From the NCBI GenBank assembly GCA_007570785.1, contig ML664662.1, positions 1,970,333 to 2,034,332 of the forward strand: a stretch of DNA of 64,000 nucleotides. The letters are read 5' to 3'. The notes beneath the pieces are model-generated. The model saw nothing but the letters and a program-made list of their open reading frames with translations. It did not search any database and was not told the DNA's origin. Numbering within the stretch: position 1 is the first letter of the stretch; each line of letters begins with the position of its first letter. The stretch comes from Antilocapra americana. Lineage: Eukaryota; Chordata; Mammalia; Artiodactyla; Antilocapridae. A program made the position numbers and the translations under genes. Below, in pieces: positions 23,275 through 34,176 of this stretch.

Positions 23275-23880
23275 GGAATATTATTCAGTCATGAGAAAGA
23301 AGGAAATCCTGCCATTTGCAACAACATGGATAAACCCGAACACGGTTTATTGAGTGAAACAAGTGAAATACTGAATGATCTCATGTGAAATCTTTAAGAA
23401 ATAAGTTGAACTCATAGAAACTTAACAATACTGTATTGATACTTGAAATTTGTTAAGAGTAGATTTTAAGCGTTCTCATCACACACACAAGACAGATAAC
23501 TGTGTGAGATGACAGATGTGTTAATTAACCTGATTAAGTAATCATTTCACAAAGTATATGTATATCGAATCACCACAGTGTACTCTAAATATATGTAATT
23601 TTATTTGTCAAGTATGCCTCATATGGGCTTCCCAGGTGGTGCTAGTGGTAAAGAACCCACCTGACAAAGCAGGAGACTTAAGAGACGTAGGTTTCATCCC
23701 TGGGTCAGGATGATCCCCTGAGGGGAGGGCATGGCAACCCACTCCAGTATTCTTGCTTGGGAAATTCCAAGGGCAGAGGAGTCTAGCAGGCTACAATCCA
23801 TAGGTTCACAAAGAGTTGGACACAACTGAGGCAATTTAGCTTGCATACCTCAATAAAGCCAGAGACTAAAAAAACCATGA
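23273..23880 (+). mobile_element. L1 ORF2 end and 3' UTR, split by a SINE
   Basis: Starts ggggaatattattcagtcat, with gccatttgcaacaacatgga, and ends near cctcaataaagccagagac. The Bov-tA at 23622-23843 interrupts the last bases. Same strand as the segment at 22.2-23.2 kb, so the two may be one element with its middle lost. Confidence 0.83.
23622..23843 (+). mobile_element. Bov-tA SINE in an L1 3' end
   Basis: Full-length, with gggcttcccaggtggtgcta and ctccagtattcttgcttggg. Flanked by tatgcctca (23613-23621) and catacctca (23844-23852), a short target duplication with mismatches. Confidence 0.94.
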
Positions 23881-23929
23881 CCACGGCACTGGGGTTGTTT
23901 TCTGAGTGGGCGTGGTCAAATTGTGCTGG

Positions 23930-24200
23930 AATAAATGTTCCTTGCATATGTCTTGGTGAGCATATGGATGCATTGCAGTGAGTATATACTTAAGAATAGG
24001 ATTGTTAGGTCACAGGGTATGCTGATATTCAGTTTGAGGTGAACTTTTCAAAATTATTAAAACATTGAAAAATAAGAAACATTCCAAACCCAGAAAATTA
24101 TGGGAAGTAATATGAAACACCCATGAACCTACCACAGAGGTTGGGTGAATTTAATATTTTGCCACATGTCCTTCATTTCTCTTCCATATATTAAACAATA
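23930..24200 (-). mobile_element. old L1 fragments
   Basis: Plus reads aataggattgttaggtcaca and then cacccatgaacctaccacag with aatattttgccacatgtcc, both reverse complements of old L1 3' regions. Boundaries and unity are uncertain. Confidence 0.5.
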
Positions 24201-24214
24201 CAAATTCCTAAATA

Positions 24215-24446
24215 CAGCTGACCCTTGAACAACATGGATTTGAACTGCCTGGGTCCACTTATATATGGATTTTTTTCAATAGTAGATGCTGTAGTACTAC
24301 ACCATGCATGTTGCTTGAATCTGCAGATGAAGAACCGTGAGTACAGAGGGATCTCAGATACGTAAGGCAGATTCTACATTATACTTGGGTTTTTGACGGT
24401 GAGGAGGGTCCATGCCCCTACCCCTGTGTTGTTCAAGGGTCCACTG
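24215..24446. mobile_element. Tigger-like (Tc1/mariner) non-autonomous element
   Basis: About 232 bp bounded by terminal inverted repeats: cagctgacccttgaacaac at the left and gttgttcaagggtccactg at the right (one clear mismatch). TA dinucleotides flank both ends (24213-24214 and 24447-24448), the Tc1/mariner target duplication. It lacks transposase, so would have been mobilised in trans. Confidence 0.85.
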
Positions 24447-24536
24447 TACAGTGAAAAACCCCTCTCTCCTTCCCTCCCTGCTTTCTTCTCCTCAGGGGCT
24501 GGTGTGGCATCTTCATGTTTTAGACATATACTACAG

Positions 24537-24566
24537 AGGTTCAGTTCAGTTCAGTCACTCAGTCAA
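24537..24566 (-). mobile_element. BovB 3' tail remnant
   Basis: About 30 bases only: gttcagttcagttcagtcac then tcagtc, the simple-repeat tail and last bases of BovB. Confidence 0.6.
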
Positions 24567-24839
24567 TATGCATCCATAAACCACCTACATCATTGTTTTG
24601 AATGTTTTTAAATTTTACAAAAGGTGGGAACATCTTTCCATACCCTATTGAAACTTACTTTTATTCACTCAACATTGTTTGCCATAGCAAAGCAGTGGAA
24701 ATCTTAACATCCCATAATAGAAGGCATATTCTATTGACAGAAGTAAATCAACACATATCAACACGTATAAATATAGAACACATGATGGGTGCCTTGATAT
24801 GGGCTTTTTGGTACTTTGGCAGGCTAGGTGTGAGAGGTG

Positions 24840-24960
24840 GGTGCGAGAGATTGCACGGATGTGTCTGTGATTGTGTGTGTGTGTGTGTGTGTGTGAGTAT
24901 ATAAGATTGTGTGGGTGTGTATGTGATTGTGTATGTGTCTATGTGAGCCCTTGCATGTGA
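24840..24960. repeat. GT-rich tract with pure (GT)n
   Basis: Pure GT at 24872-24894 within a looser GT/CA-like tract. Frames across it are artefacts. Confidence 0.93.
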
Positions 24961-26214
24961 GTTCAACGTGTTTTGTGCTGCCCTTTGGAGGTCCACTTAC
25001 TGTGGGAGCTTAAAATGCAAAGTGTCTCAGAGACTGAGATGGCTACACACAGACACCCACTCAAACCTGGCCAGACTCAAAGGGAAAATTGTCAGCAGGG
25101 CCTGGAGAGCCCTCACAGAAAGCTGTGAGCCCCAGGGAGAGGCATGGGGCAGCACCAGGCCCAAAGCCTTGGCAGCAGGGGTTGGTGGACCCAAACCCTG
25201 TGCTCTGCCCCTGCTGTGGCTTGTCTGCACCCACATCTGTGCTGCTTTCTTGTCGGATACCTGTGACTCGGACTCTTGGCTGTCTGCATCCGTCAGGACC
25301 CATGGTTACCATTAACAAAGCAGGCTGATTTGTCAGGCCACTACCATCAGCATCAGGGCACAGGGACCAAAGTGCTGCTGGGCTCCTCAGACCTGGGGCT
25401 GGAATCCAGCCCACTACAGTGACACGTATGCCTTCAGAGGCTGCCCTGCTGGCTTCTCTGGGACTTCTCTGCCCCCTGGCCCTGGCTGCCACATAGTCTC
25501 GGTCAAGCAGAAGCCAGGAGTCTCATTTTGCTTGGATGAGTGGTCTGTGTCATTGGGTGGGTGGGAAGGCTACTGACAGTTTTGTCCAGAACATCATAGC
25601 CCACTCCCAAAGTTCTTCACCCAGCCACACAGATGGGGCAAGAGGAGGGTCTCCTGCCCAAGAATGCCAGTGCCCTGGCTATCTGGATGCTCCTTTTTCA
25701 ATTAAGTTGTCAACCATGGTGCATGTTGCTGGTACTATGCCCAGATTCACTCCTATCTCTTTTACCAGGTCTGAGGGACAAGCCCCCAGCTTCAGGGGGC
25801 TCTGCTGCCAACTGCTGAGATGTTCAGAGGGTTGCCCTTGGACACTGGTGTCTCCTCAAAGGTAGGGAAAGCGAGAAGCTTTCCCCTTTCCACCTCTACT
25901 CCAGGGTACCCATCAGCCTGTGGCTGGTGTGGAATAAAGAAATCCAGGTCCATTCCCTGAGCAGGATCAGCTCTGGCATGTGGGTTGTCTTCCAGAGTCC
26001 TCCCGTGGGATCAGGCTGAGTCTGGGACTGGAGTTGACACCCTCCCCTGGCTTCCTCTGTTCTGCCCTTAATTGTTTCTCTGGCAGAGCCTGAGGCACGA
26101 CACCAAACTCTATCCCCCACCTCGCCCTCCCTGAGGGAAAACTAGTGCCCTGGAACCAGGCAGACCTGGCTTCCTTCTGTTTCCATCTGTGAGATTTACC
26201 CATGTTTTACCCTC
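24961..26214. other. unique sequence
   Basis: No repeat or exon recognised. Several overlapping frames (to 143 codons) on both strands reflect GC content and not coding. Confidence 0.5.
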
Positions 26215-26336
26215 TTGAGGTCTCAGTTGTCCTTATCTGATACATGGGGACGCTAAAAAATATCACCTCAGAGGACTTTGTGAGGATTTAATGAGGTAAC
26301 ACTTTGAAAACACTTAGCAGGAAAATAGCAATCACT
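26215..26336 (+). mobile_element. MIR remnant
   Basis: Blocks gaggtctcagttgtccttat, ttgtgaggatttaatgaggt and aacactttgaaaacacttag follow the MIR 3' half order. Confidence 0.65.
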
Positions 26337-27783
26337 TCAATGCCAAATCCTGGGATTGCAGTGAGAATTAAGAATATAATGTGTGTCTGATGTGCTTGGC
26401 ACTTAGGAAATGGTCCATGACTTTCCATGCCTTTCCCCTCCCTCTTCCAGGGCATCCGGTATAGGTGCTTATGTTTCATTTTTAATGCAGTGAACAGTCA
26501 ACCCTGCAGGACTAATCAGGGGGTAACCATCCACTCAGCAAAGAATTAAAAGACAAATGCTGAAGAAAGGCAGGATGGTGCTTACCTCCACATAACTCAC
26601 TTCTGGAGTTAGTTTTTTTCTTTTTTCTCCAGGTATGTTTTCCCCAGTAAAAGTTTTAATTAAAAAATATCCAGACCCTGGGGACTTACAATAAATTTGA
26701 GTGCAAAACTCCTCGAAGAAAATGTCTTGGCTAAATAACACGGAACAGATTATTATTATTTATTATTATTTCCATTCCAAGAAATGGTGAACTTTCTTCT
26801 GCACTTTTCTTGGTGATTTGCGGCTTCAGCCACTCTAGGCCCAGGCTAGAGGGAGAGAAGAGTGATGCCTTTTTGCCTTTAGAGATGCCCTGGGTTTGCG
26901 CTAAGGGAGGGGAAGCTGGCGTGCTGTGCACAGCGGTCTCTCCTCTGCATTTATTACTGCGGCATTTACCTCCCTGGGGCCTCTTCCTTTTCCAAACCAA
27001 ATAATTCAGACCCTGTTGTTTACCTCTGCAGAGGTATCAAGGTTACACCCACAGTAAAAAATGGAGAAAAGTGACCCAGAAGCTTGGCCTTGAGTCCTGC
27101 CCTGACTTGGGGGTGCTTGCCAAGTTATTCTCAGCCTTGAGAATTACCTTCCAGGCTTGGGAACGCCAGGTGTCTGAGCTACAGAGTGATTGATGTGCCC
27201 AAGACCCCCTCCTCCTTTCTCATGCCTCCTTGCCTGGAGTTCTCCCCCACACCCCACTGCAGTCAGACCGATCCCCAAGCCGTGGAAAAACAAATGGGGA
27301 AACTGAGGTGGGGGGCGAAAGACTTGACAGGTGTGTGTGTGTCTGGTGCAGAGGGGAGGCGGTGAGGACAACAGAGCCTAGACCTGGACTTGAACGCAAA
27401 TAGTTTATTTAGAAGGAGATTGCGAGGAAAACCAGCAGGGGAGCAGGGAAATGAGGAAGGGATGGAAAGGAACTTCCAGAGAAATCGAGCACTCGGTTAC
27501 GTCAACCGAGGGTAGAGGAGCTAGGCTGTCAGTCAGGGCTTGACAGCTGCTCAGGGGGAGGGGCTTGCTAGATATCTAGGAATTCCTGCCTGCTGCCGTC
27601 ACGGGCACAGTGGGCTCCGGTAGACAGAAAATCCAGTAGCAAATACACAGCGCTGGCAATTGGAAGTCAAAGCCATGGGCACTGATTTGTTAAGTGCCGA
27701 TTGCAGGCAGGCAGGTCGTGACAGTTTCTGCTACACCATCCATCTCAGAAACTTTACTGTCTATGTGCTCACGGTCTGGATTC
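26337..27783. other. unique sequence
   Basis: Contains a short (ATT)n run (26750-26771) and a palindrome with a CRE-like centre at 27492-27510 (separate entry). No exon recognised. Confidence 0.5.
27492..27510. promoter_or_regulatory. CRE-like core inside a short palindrome
   Basis: ctcggtt and aaccgag are perfect 7-base inverted arms around acgtc. The centre ttacgtca is the reverse complement of a TGACGTAA CRE/ATF-type site. Regulatory role is inference from the motif only. Confidence 0.3.
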
Positions 27784-28133
27784 ATTTTTTTTTATTGTGT
27801 TGGTTTTGCCATACAATGACATGAAACTGCCATGGGTTTACATATGCTCCCCCTCCAGAACTCCCCTCCCTCCTCCCTCTTGATTCCCTCCCCCTGGGTC
27901 ATCTCAGTGCACCAGCCCCGAGCATCAGCCCTGGGCTGGCGATTGATTTCACATATGATAATTAACATGTTTCAATGCCATTCTCCCATATCATCCCACC
28001 CTTGCCATCTTCCACAGAGTCCACGAGTCTGTTCTATACATCTGCATTTCTTTTGCTGTCTCGCATGCAGGGTTCTCATTACCATCTTTCTAAATTCCAT
28101 ATATATATATATATTTTTAAACTTACTTATCCC
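27784..28133 (-). mobile_element. bovine-type L1 3' end
   Basis: Plus starts with a T run and ttgtgttggttttgccatac, passes gggtcatctcagtgcaccag and cagagtccacgagtctgttc, and ends ccatctttctaaattccata: the 3' part of the ruminant L1 on minus. About 350 bp, 5'-truncated. A (AT)n run closes it. Confidence 0.88.
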
Positions 28134-28954
28134 CCATAGTGTTCTCTGAGGAACACTGTCCCTGGGAAATGCTCCATGAGCAGAGTCCAGGCCTGGGATC
28201 CAAAGATTGGGGGACAAACTGCAACCTCATATGGTTCTCTTACAGGCTTTGAGGTGGCGTCTTTCAGTAACCAAGACTGGTTGGCTTTGTTTTACCTAGA
28301 ATTTCTCAAATGGAATAATGGATGAGCGCTGAGTTTTGCTGGAACACGTACTTACTTAAGCTCTGTGGAACTAGTGTTCCACGAAACACCCCAGAAACCA
28401 CAGATTTAGCAAATTAATCAATATGGTATCTTGTAATGTCCCCTATACACCTTACACAAAAGGAGTGTTGCAGGAAGAAACTGGAACCTGGAGATGGATA
28501 GTGAGAACTTGTCTGAGAAAACATTTAGGGCACAAGCATGGGTCAGGGGAGATGTGACAGCTCTCTGTGCATGTGCCAGGAGGGCAAACAACACAGGAAG
28601 CTGAATTTCATCTTAAAGTAAAAAAAAATATTCCCCCCCCCAACAATTGGAACTGAAAAGATCTGGCCTCCTGCATGGTCAGGCCCTATGCTTCCTGTCT
28701 CCAGGTTTATATCAGCTGGGGAAATAAATCTATGGGGAATAGAGTAGGGAGCTTTTTGAGTTGGGTGGGAGTTGAGCTGGGACACCATAGACCCCTCCTG
28801 TCTCTCAGAGTTTTGTGCTAGACTTAAAGGCATTGATTCCTAGGTAGACTGAGAGTTATCTGAGAGACCAGTTGTGTTTTAAATTCCTTTATGTTTCCCA
28901 CACTGTCTGGACTGGTTCTGGGCATGTAATTTTTATAAATAAAAATCATTCAGC
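28134..28954. other. unique sequence
   Basis: No repeat or exon recognised. An (A)8 and (C)8 pair lies near 28620-28642. Confidence 0.5.
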
Positions 28955-29008
28955 AGAAACTAACACAACATTGTAAATCAACTATACTCCAATAAAATTG
29001 ATAAAAAA
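28955..29008 (+). mobile_element. L1 3' terminus fragment
   Basis: gaaactaacacaacattgta followed by aatcaactatactccaata, the last bases of an artiodactyl L1, with a short A-rich and attgattg tail. Confidence 0.75.
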
Positions 29009-29244
29009 TTATTGATTGATTGAATGAAAGAATGGATGGGTTTCTGAGGGCCCACTTGCAATGCTGCACTTTAGCAGGGCTGCTGTAAGATATTTAGAAC
29101 AGGGCTGCCACAGCAGCAGAGGGTGTCTGCATAGACTTAATACAAGGCTCAACCCGGGCATCAGAAATCTAAGAGACGTATGATGGGAATATCTGTGAAT
29201 TACAGGGTGTTATTATGTTCCTGCCACTGTCCGTGTTTTCCTCA

Positions 29245-29600
29245 AAAAACTCTCCTTACATCATTCCTCTGAGCTAGGTATCATCATATCCAAGGCGGAG
29301 GTGGTGCTGTTGGTAAAGAACCTGCCTACCAATGCAGGAGACTTAAGAGATGGAGGTTTGACCCCTGGATTGGTAAGATCCCCTGGAGGAGGAAATGGCT
29401 ACCCTCTCCAGTATTTTTGCCTGGAGAATCCCATGGAGAGAGGAGCCTGGCGGGTTACAGTCCATAGGGTTGCAAAGAGTCGAACATGACTGAGCGTCAT
29501 TCTACCATTTTCTTGATGAGAAGACTGAGGCTTGAGAGGTCACCAGGCTACACGGTGGCAAGGTTTGGATTTGGTTCTGGCCAGCCTGACTCCAAGACTG
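29245..29600 (-). mobile_element. MIR split by a SINE
   Basis: Left part (29245-29293) reads cattcctctgagctaggtat; right part (29497-29600) reads accattttcttgatgagaag and actgaggcttgagaggtca. Together these are a reverse-complement MIR, divided by the Bov-tA at 29294-29496. Confidence 0.68.
29294..29496 (+). mobile_element. Bov-tA SINE in MIR
   Basis: Full-length (ggtggtgctgttggtaaaga, ctccagtatttttgcctgg, gagtcgaacatgactgagcg). Its first bases are diverged. Confidence 0.94.
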
Positions 29601-30071
29601 GGACCAGAACCACCCTGATCACACTTGCATGGCTTCAGACCCTTACTGATGCCTCGGAAGCACTCTGCTGCCTCACACAGCCCCCAGGGCCAGTGGGGGG
29701 TGGGGAATGAAGAGGATTCTACATCTGTCATTACATGTGGTGATACTGAGGCCTGATAGAGAGAGCAGTTTATGTCTTTAGGCAGATGAGAGGCAGTGAG
29801 AAGGACAGCATATCTGGGACAGAAAGAGCTCAGCCAATCCCTTGGCTCCATTTTCTAGCCCTGTATGGATGCGATGGTCCTCTTGCTAACTCAAGACAGA
29901 GAGGAAGGAAGAGCAGTCACCTGTGGCCTCAGGGAGGGGAGTTGCCGGCACAAGAGGCAGTGTGGCTTGTGTGGTTGGCATTCAGGTCATCTGAGTTTGC
30001 TGACCCACTTTCCCTGTGAGCATCCCGGAAGTGATCATGGCCTCAACTGTGCTCTGAAGGGGTGTCTGATT
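29601..30071. other. unique sequence
   Basis: Nothing recognised. Confidence 0.5.
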
Positions 30072-30082
30072 CAACAGAGAAA

Positions 30083-30288
30083 TTGAATCTTCCCTGGTGG
30101 CTCAGAGAGTAAAGACTCTGCCTGCAATGTGGGAGACCTGATTTTGATCCTTGGATTGCGAAGATTCCCTGGAGGATGGAATGGCAACCCGCTCCAATAT
30201 TTTTGCCTGGAGAATCCCATAGACAGAAGGAGCCTGGAGGGCTATAGTCCATGAGGTCGCAAAGAGTCAGATGTGACTGAGAGACTAG
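30083..30288 (+). mobile_element. Bov-tA SINE
   Basis: Full-length (cttccctggtggctcagaga ... gagtcagatgtgactgagag). Flanks caacagagaaa (30072-30082) and taacagagaaa (30289-30299) form a target duplication with one difference. Confidence 0.95.
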
Positions 30289-30611
30289 TAACAGAGAAAA
30301 CCACTGCTCCCTCTGTGGTCTGGGAACACTCCTGAAGAGGCCACTTGTCCCCACGTCCTCTGTTGAGCCCAGAAGTTTCCTTGCCTTCCTCAGCACTCCT
30401 GTGGAAACCTTGGGCCTGAATTCAAGATGCAATGGGACATCTTGCTCCAGAATTTAACATACAAAGTAACACCAGTCTCCACCCTTCCTCCTCCCTCTCT
30501 GCTCCTTCTTCATAAAATAAAAACATGCTGATGACCAGATCCTGCTGAATTTTCAAATGACCCCACAGTTCATTACATAGCCATTTCCAGTCTCTCCCTT
30601 CTCCCTCTCTC

Positions 30612-31025
30612 TGTACCACTGTCATCCTTCCCATTCGAGGTGGGTGTCTATTTCCCACCCCATGGATGCTGGACTTGGCCGTGTAACATGCTGTGGCCAT
30701 GGGTGTACAGGTAGAAGTGAAGACTTGCACATTTCAAGCCTAAGCCTTATGTGGTATCATGAGTTGGCACTTGTCCTCTTGCATTTCTGTCATCATTATG
30801 AGAGAACATGCCCCAGGGAGCTGGTTTCAGAAGAACCAGATCTGTGAGCCTGAGCTGAACCCAGAGGTTGGAGTTCACTCCAGCCTGGACCAGCCAACCG
30901 GCAGCTGCACAGGTGAAGCCAAGCCACTCCAGCTGACCCTCAGACCTGTGAGTATGAGAATACATGCTTATTGTCATGTTGCTGAGAGTTCAGGCGCTTT
31001 GTTACTGGCAATACCTGAGTGATAC
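30612..31025 (+). mobile_element. old LTR-type repeat (MLT1-like)
   Basis: Blocks ggtgggtgtctatttcccac, ggacttggccgtgtaacatg, aagcctaagccttatgtgg and, at the 3' end, gctttgttactggcaatacc with tgagtgatacc. Similar architecture to the repeat at 48.03 kb. Subfamily tentative. Confidence 0.6.
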
Positions 31026-31299
31026 CACCGGTATCTTGGGTAATCCACTTCTCACTTCCCCCTCTCTGAGACTGGGTCTTAGACACGCATATTGTCTACA
31101 CTATAAGTCATCACATACAAAAAAAAGGGGGGGGAAATCAAGGGGAAAAGTTAAAGCACAGAAATGCTTGGCTCAAAGTTTGCTGTGTGAACTCATTTCT
31201 GACATATGCAGCAGTCTATCTAGGGATGTTAATTTAGTTTGAGAAGATGGGTTGATAATGCCAGAGTTGGGTACCTGGAGCTATCATCACACCACATTG

Positions 31300-31507
31300 C
31301 TTTAGATCCTGGTTCTACCACTTACTATCTGGGTACTTTTGGGGAAGTGACTTTTCTTCTCTCAGCCTCAGTTTCCTCATCTGTAAAGCGAGTATCTTCT
31401 CAGAACATCATTTGGAGACTTAAATGAGAAAAACTGTGTCAAGTGTTTAAGGCAGTGTCTGGCTGGTGGCGAGAATGCACTAAACCAGTTAGCTCATGTT
31501 ATTTTTA
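31300..31507 (+). mobile_element. MIR SINE
   Basis: Well preserved: gatcctggttctaccactta, ctcagcctcagtttcctcat, ctgtaaagcgagta, ggcagtgtctggctggtgg. Confidence 0.88.
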
Positions 31508-31699
31508 TGGTACTGTCATAGCAAAAGCACCGAGTGATACTTTAAAGAGATCTGACTCATCCTCTCTCAAATTTCCATCCAATTTCTGCTAGCTTTCACT
31601 CTTCTGCTTTTGCTAAAGAATCTCCCTGAATCATTTTTTGTGCGTATGGGTAGAAAAAAATTAGTGCGGTAAACCATGCCCCCTGAAATGTGGCCCCAG

Positions 31700-31790
31700 A
31701 TTGTCTATTAGCTTGCTGAGTGACCTTGAACAAGCCAGCTCCAGTCTCTGGGCCTCAGAGAACAGTAGGGATTGATCTCATTTCTAAGGA
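31700..31790 (+). mobile_element. MIR core fragment
   Basis: tgagtgaccttgaacaagcc then tctctgggcctcagagaac. Confidence 0.5.
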
Positions 31791-32289
31791 CCCTTGATGC
31801 CCATCATTTTGCACGTTCCCTTTGGAAAAAGATCTGGAAGATTTGAAAGAGCTTTTATGAAGATATTGATTATAACTTTGGTATAGTAAGGGAAGAAGTG
31901 ATTTTTTTCCCCATAGGGGATCAGGCATAGAATTGAAGAATCACAGACCATTTGACCCAGAAGGGCCTTAGGAAACTTGTAGTCCAGTGATCTTCCTTTC
32001 TAAAGAAGAGACCATGAAGCCCCAGGGCAGCTCAGTGGCTCACTCAAAGGTGTGCTCACCCTCAGGGAATATTTGTTGAACACCTCAGTACGCTGGTTCT
32101 GGGCTGGGCACTGGGGCTCCAAGCGCATGGGACAGTCTCTGAGGCCTGCTGTGGAGAAAAGACAGATGGTTCCACACTCCATTAGAGTCATTTGTGCTGA
32201 TGCTAAGAAGAAGTGGCTGCACTAAATCCAGTCTTAGCTGTGGTCAGGAAATAACCATAATAACTAACTCATCTTCACTCTGGGTCACT
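31791..32289. other. unique sequence
   Basis: Nothing recognised. Confidence 0.5.
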
Positions 32290-32470
32290 TTGCAGGAATT
32301 AACTCCTACTCTGACAACCCTGTGAGACAGCTCCTATTATCATTACCTTCTCAGTTTACTGGGGAGGAAACTGAGGTTCAGAGAGGTTGAGTAATTTGTC
32401 TCAGGGTACACAGCTAGCAAGCAGCATAGCCAGAATTTGAATTCAAGGAGTCTGGTTCCAGAGTTTGTAC
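32290..32470 (-). mobile_element. MIR SINE
   Basis: Reverse-complement MIR: aaccctgtgagacagctcct, gaggaaactgaggttcagag, ggtacacagctagcaagc. Confidence 0.85.
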
Positions 32471-32472
32471 TT

Positions 32473-32545
32473 TAAAAAAAATTAATTTATTTAAGTTAGT
32501 TGGAGGCTAATTACTTTACAATATTGTGTCTGTATTTTTTACCAC
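32473..32545 (-). mobile_element. bovine-type L1 3' terminus
   Basis: A-rich start, then gttggaggctaattacttta caatattgtg, the very 3' end of ruminant L1 on minus. Only about 70 bp. Confidence 0.7.
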
Positions 32546-32654
32546 CATATGATACTGTCTGGGGAGGATGACATCAGAGCTGTGACCTAAGGAAGGAGTG
32601 GGAGCTGTACAGGAGAGAGCAGTTGGGTAGAAGGAGGGGCACATGCAAAATGGT

Positions 32655-33033
32655 AAAATCCTACAAGTGAGAATGAATGTGGTGTGTCTATGAGTTATGG
32701 ATGTGGTGTGTAGCCTAGAATGTGTACACATATCTCTCTGTGTTTCTATGTGTGTATTTTTGTATCCATGTGTTGTCCATGTGTCTTCCTATGTCTGTGT
32801 GAGTCTGTGTATATGTATATCTGTGTGTGTCTCTGTGTATATGTGTCCTCTTGGTGTGACTGTTTATGTCTACAGATATGTCTGTGCTTGTATGTGTGTT
32901 CATGTATGTGTACATGTGTGCATATTTGTCTATGTATGTCTGTGTGTGTCTGTGTATGTCCGTGGATATGTCTGTGTGTTCCATGATCATATGTTTGTGT
33001 ATCTGTGTGTGCCTGTGTAGTTACATGTGTGCC

Positions 33034-33072
<39 letters not shown>

Positions 33073-33096
33073 CTTAGTGTGTGTGTGTGTGTGTGG
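32655..33096. repeat. TG-rich minisatellite-like tract
   Basis: About 440 bp made almost entirely of TGTG interrupted by single substitutions (tctgtgtgtctctgtgtata and similar), ending in pure (GT)n at about 33038-33071 and 33079-33094. The phrase gtgccttagtgtgtgtgtg occurs twice around the pure run. Frames across it with Cys/Val repeats are not genes. Confidence 0.93.
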
Positions 33097-33112
33097 TGGG
33101 AATGGACAGGGT

Positions 33113-33950
33113 CAGGAGGTGACTAGAGTTATGCAGAGACCAGATCATGGTAGGCTATGGAAAACTTTACCCTTAGGACATAAGGGAGTCATCAATGAAC
33201 TGAAGGGTAAGGTTGACATTTTAGAAAAGCCATGCACTCATCCATATATTTTTATTGAGCACCTAGTATGTGTCATAGCCTATTCCATATTCCAAGGATG
33301 AAATGGTGAATAAGAACAAAATCCTTGTCTTTGGGGAGCTTGTATTCAAATGAGGGCTTCCCTGGTCATTCAGTCAGTAAAGAATCTGTGTGCAGTGCAG
33401 GAGACCTGGGTTAGATCCCTGGGTCGGGAAGATCCACTGGAGAAGGAAATGGCAACCCACTCCAGTATTCTTGCCTGGAAAATCCTATGGACAGAGTAGT
33501 CTGGCGGGCTACAGTCCATGGGGTCACAAGAGTAGTACATGACTGAGCGACTAAACCACCACCACCAACATATTCAAATGAGGAAAGGTAGACTATAAAC
33601 ACATGAAAGAGGTAATATAATGTCAGAATAAGTAGTTACAGAATGAAAAAACTTGTTAAGGGGAGAGATGATGGAAGATGCCATTTGAGCAGAGGTCTGC
33701 ACAAGTGAGAGTGAGCCTGGGGACTATTGGGGGTGGGAGAGCATTCCAGGCAGAGGAAACAGCAAGTGCAAAGGCCCTGAGGCAAGCGTGGTTTGATCTG
33801 TTCAAAGAACAGCAAAGAAGCCAGGGGGACGGAGGTGAAATGAGGTTGGGGGCAGATTTGGGGCCACTTCCCACAGGGCTTAACAGCTGTGGTGAGGGCT
33901 TTGGATTGTGTTCCTCAGATCATGAGAACCACTGGAGAATCCTATCCCTG
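33113..33950 (-). mobile_element. old L2-like LINE segment, split by a SINE
   Basis: Left: ctcatccatatatttttatt, gagcacctagtatgtgtca, cttgtctttggggagcttg. Right of the SINE: gagagcattccaggcagagg, aaacagcaagtgcaaaggcc. These are typical of old L2-class copies. The SINE sits at 33356-33570. Exact family and outer limits tentative. Confidence 0.55.
33343..33583 (+). mobile_element. Bov-tA SINE with perfect 13-bp target duplication
   Basis: The SINE body is 33356-33570. The 13-base string tattcaaatgagg is present identically at 33343-33355 and 33571-33583. The body is full-length with a (cca)n-like tail (accaccaccaac) before the second copy. Intact duplication suggests a comparatively young insertion. 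Confidence 0.97.
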
Positions 33951-34058
33951 TGGCTGCTGTGTGGCCCATGTGGAAGGAGAGGCCTTGTTGTCACACTCTG
34001 AAGTCAGTGCTCCCTCCACACTGCCACCTTGGCAGCCAAAACCGAGGTCAAATATTCT

Positions 34059-34176
34059 CTTTTTTTGGCCATGCTGCATGGTATGTGGGATCCCAGTTCC
34101 CTGACCAGGGATCAAACCTGTGCCCCCTGCAGTGGAAGTGCAGGGTCCTAACCACTGGATTGCCAGGGCAGTGCCC
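34059..34176 (-). mobile_element. CHR-type SINE
   Basis: Cetartiodactyl tRNA-Glu SINE on minus: plus reads tttttttggccatgctgcat, ccctgaccagggatcaaacc, taaccactggattgccaggg. Older relative of the Bov-tA family. Confidence 0.85.

Noticed and set aside
32697..33096. CRISPR-like array
   Set aside because: No conserved repeat with unique spacers; a degenerate dinucleotide tract in a mammalian genome.
32697..33301. Cysteine/valine-rich frames across the TG tract (up to 107 codons)
   Set aside because: Dinucleotide repeats stay open in several frames at once; the peptides are repeat artefacts.
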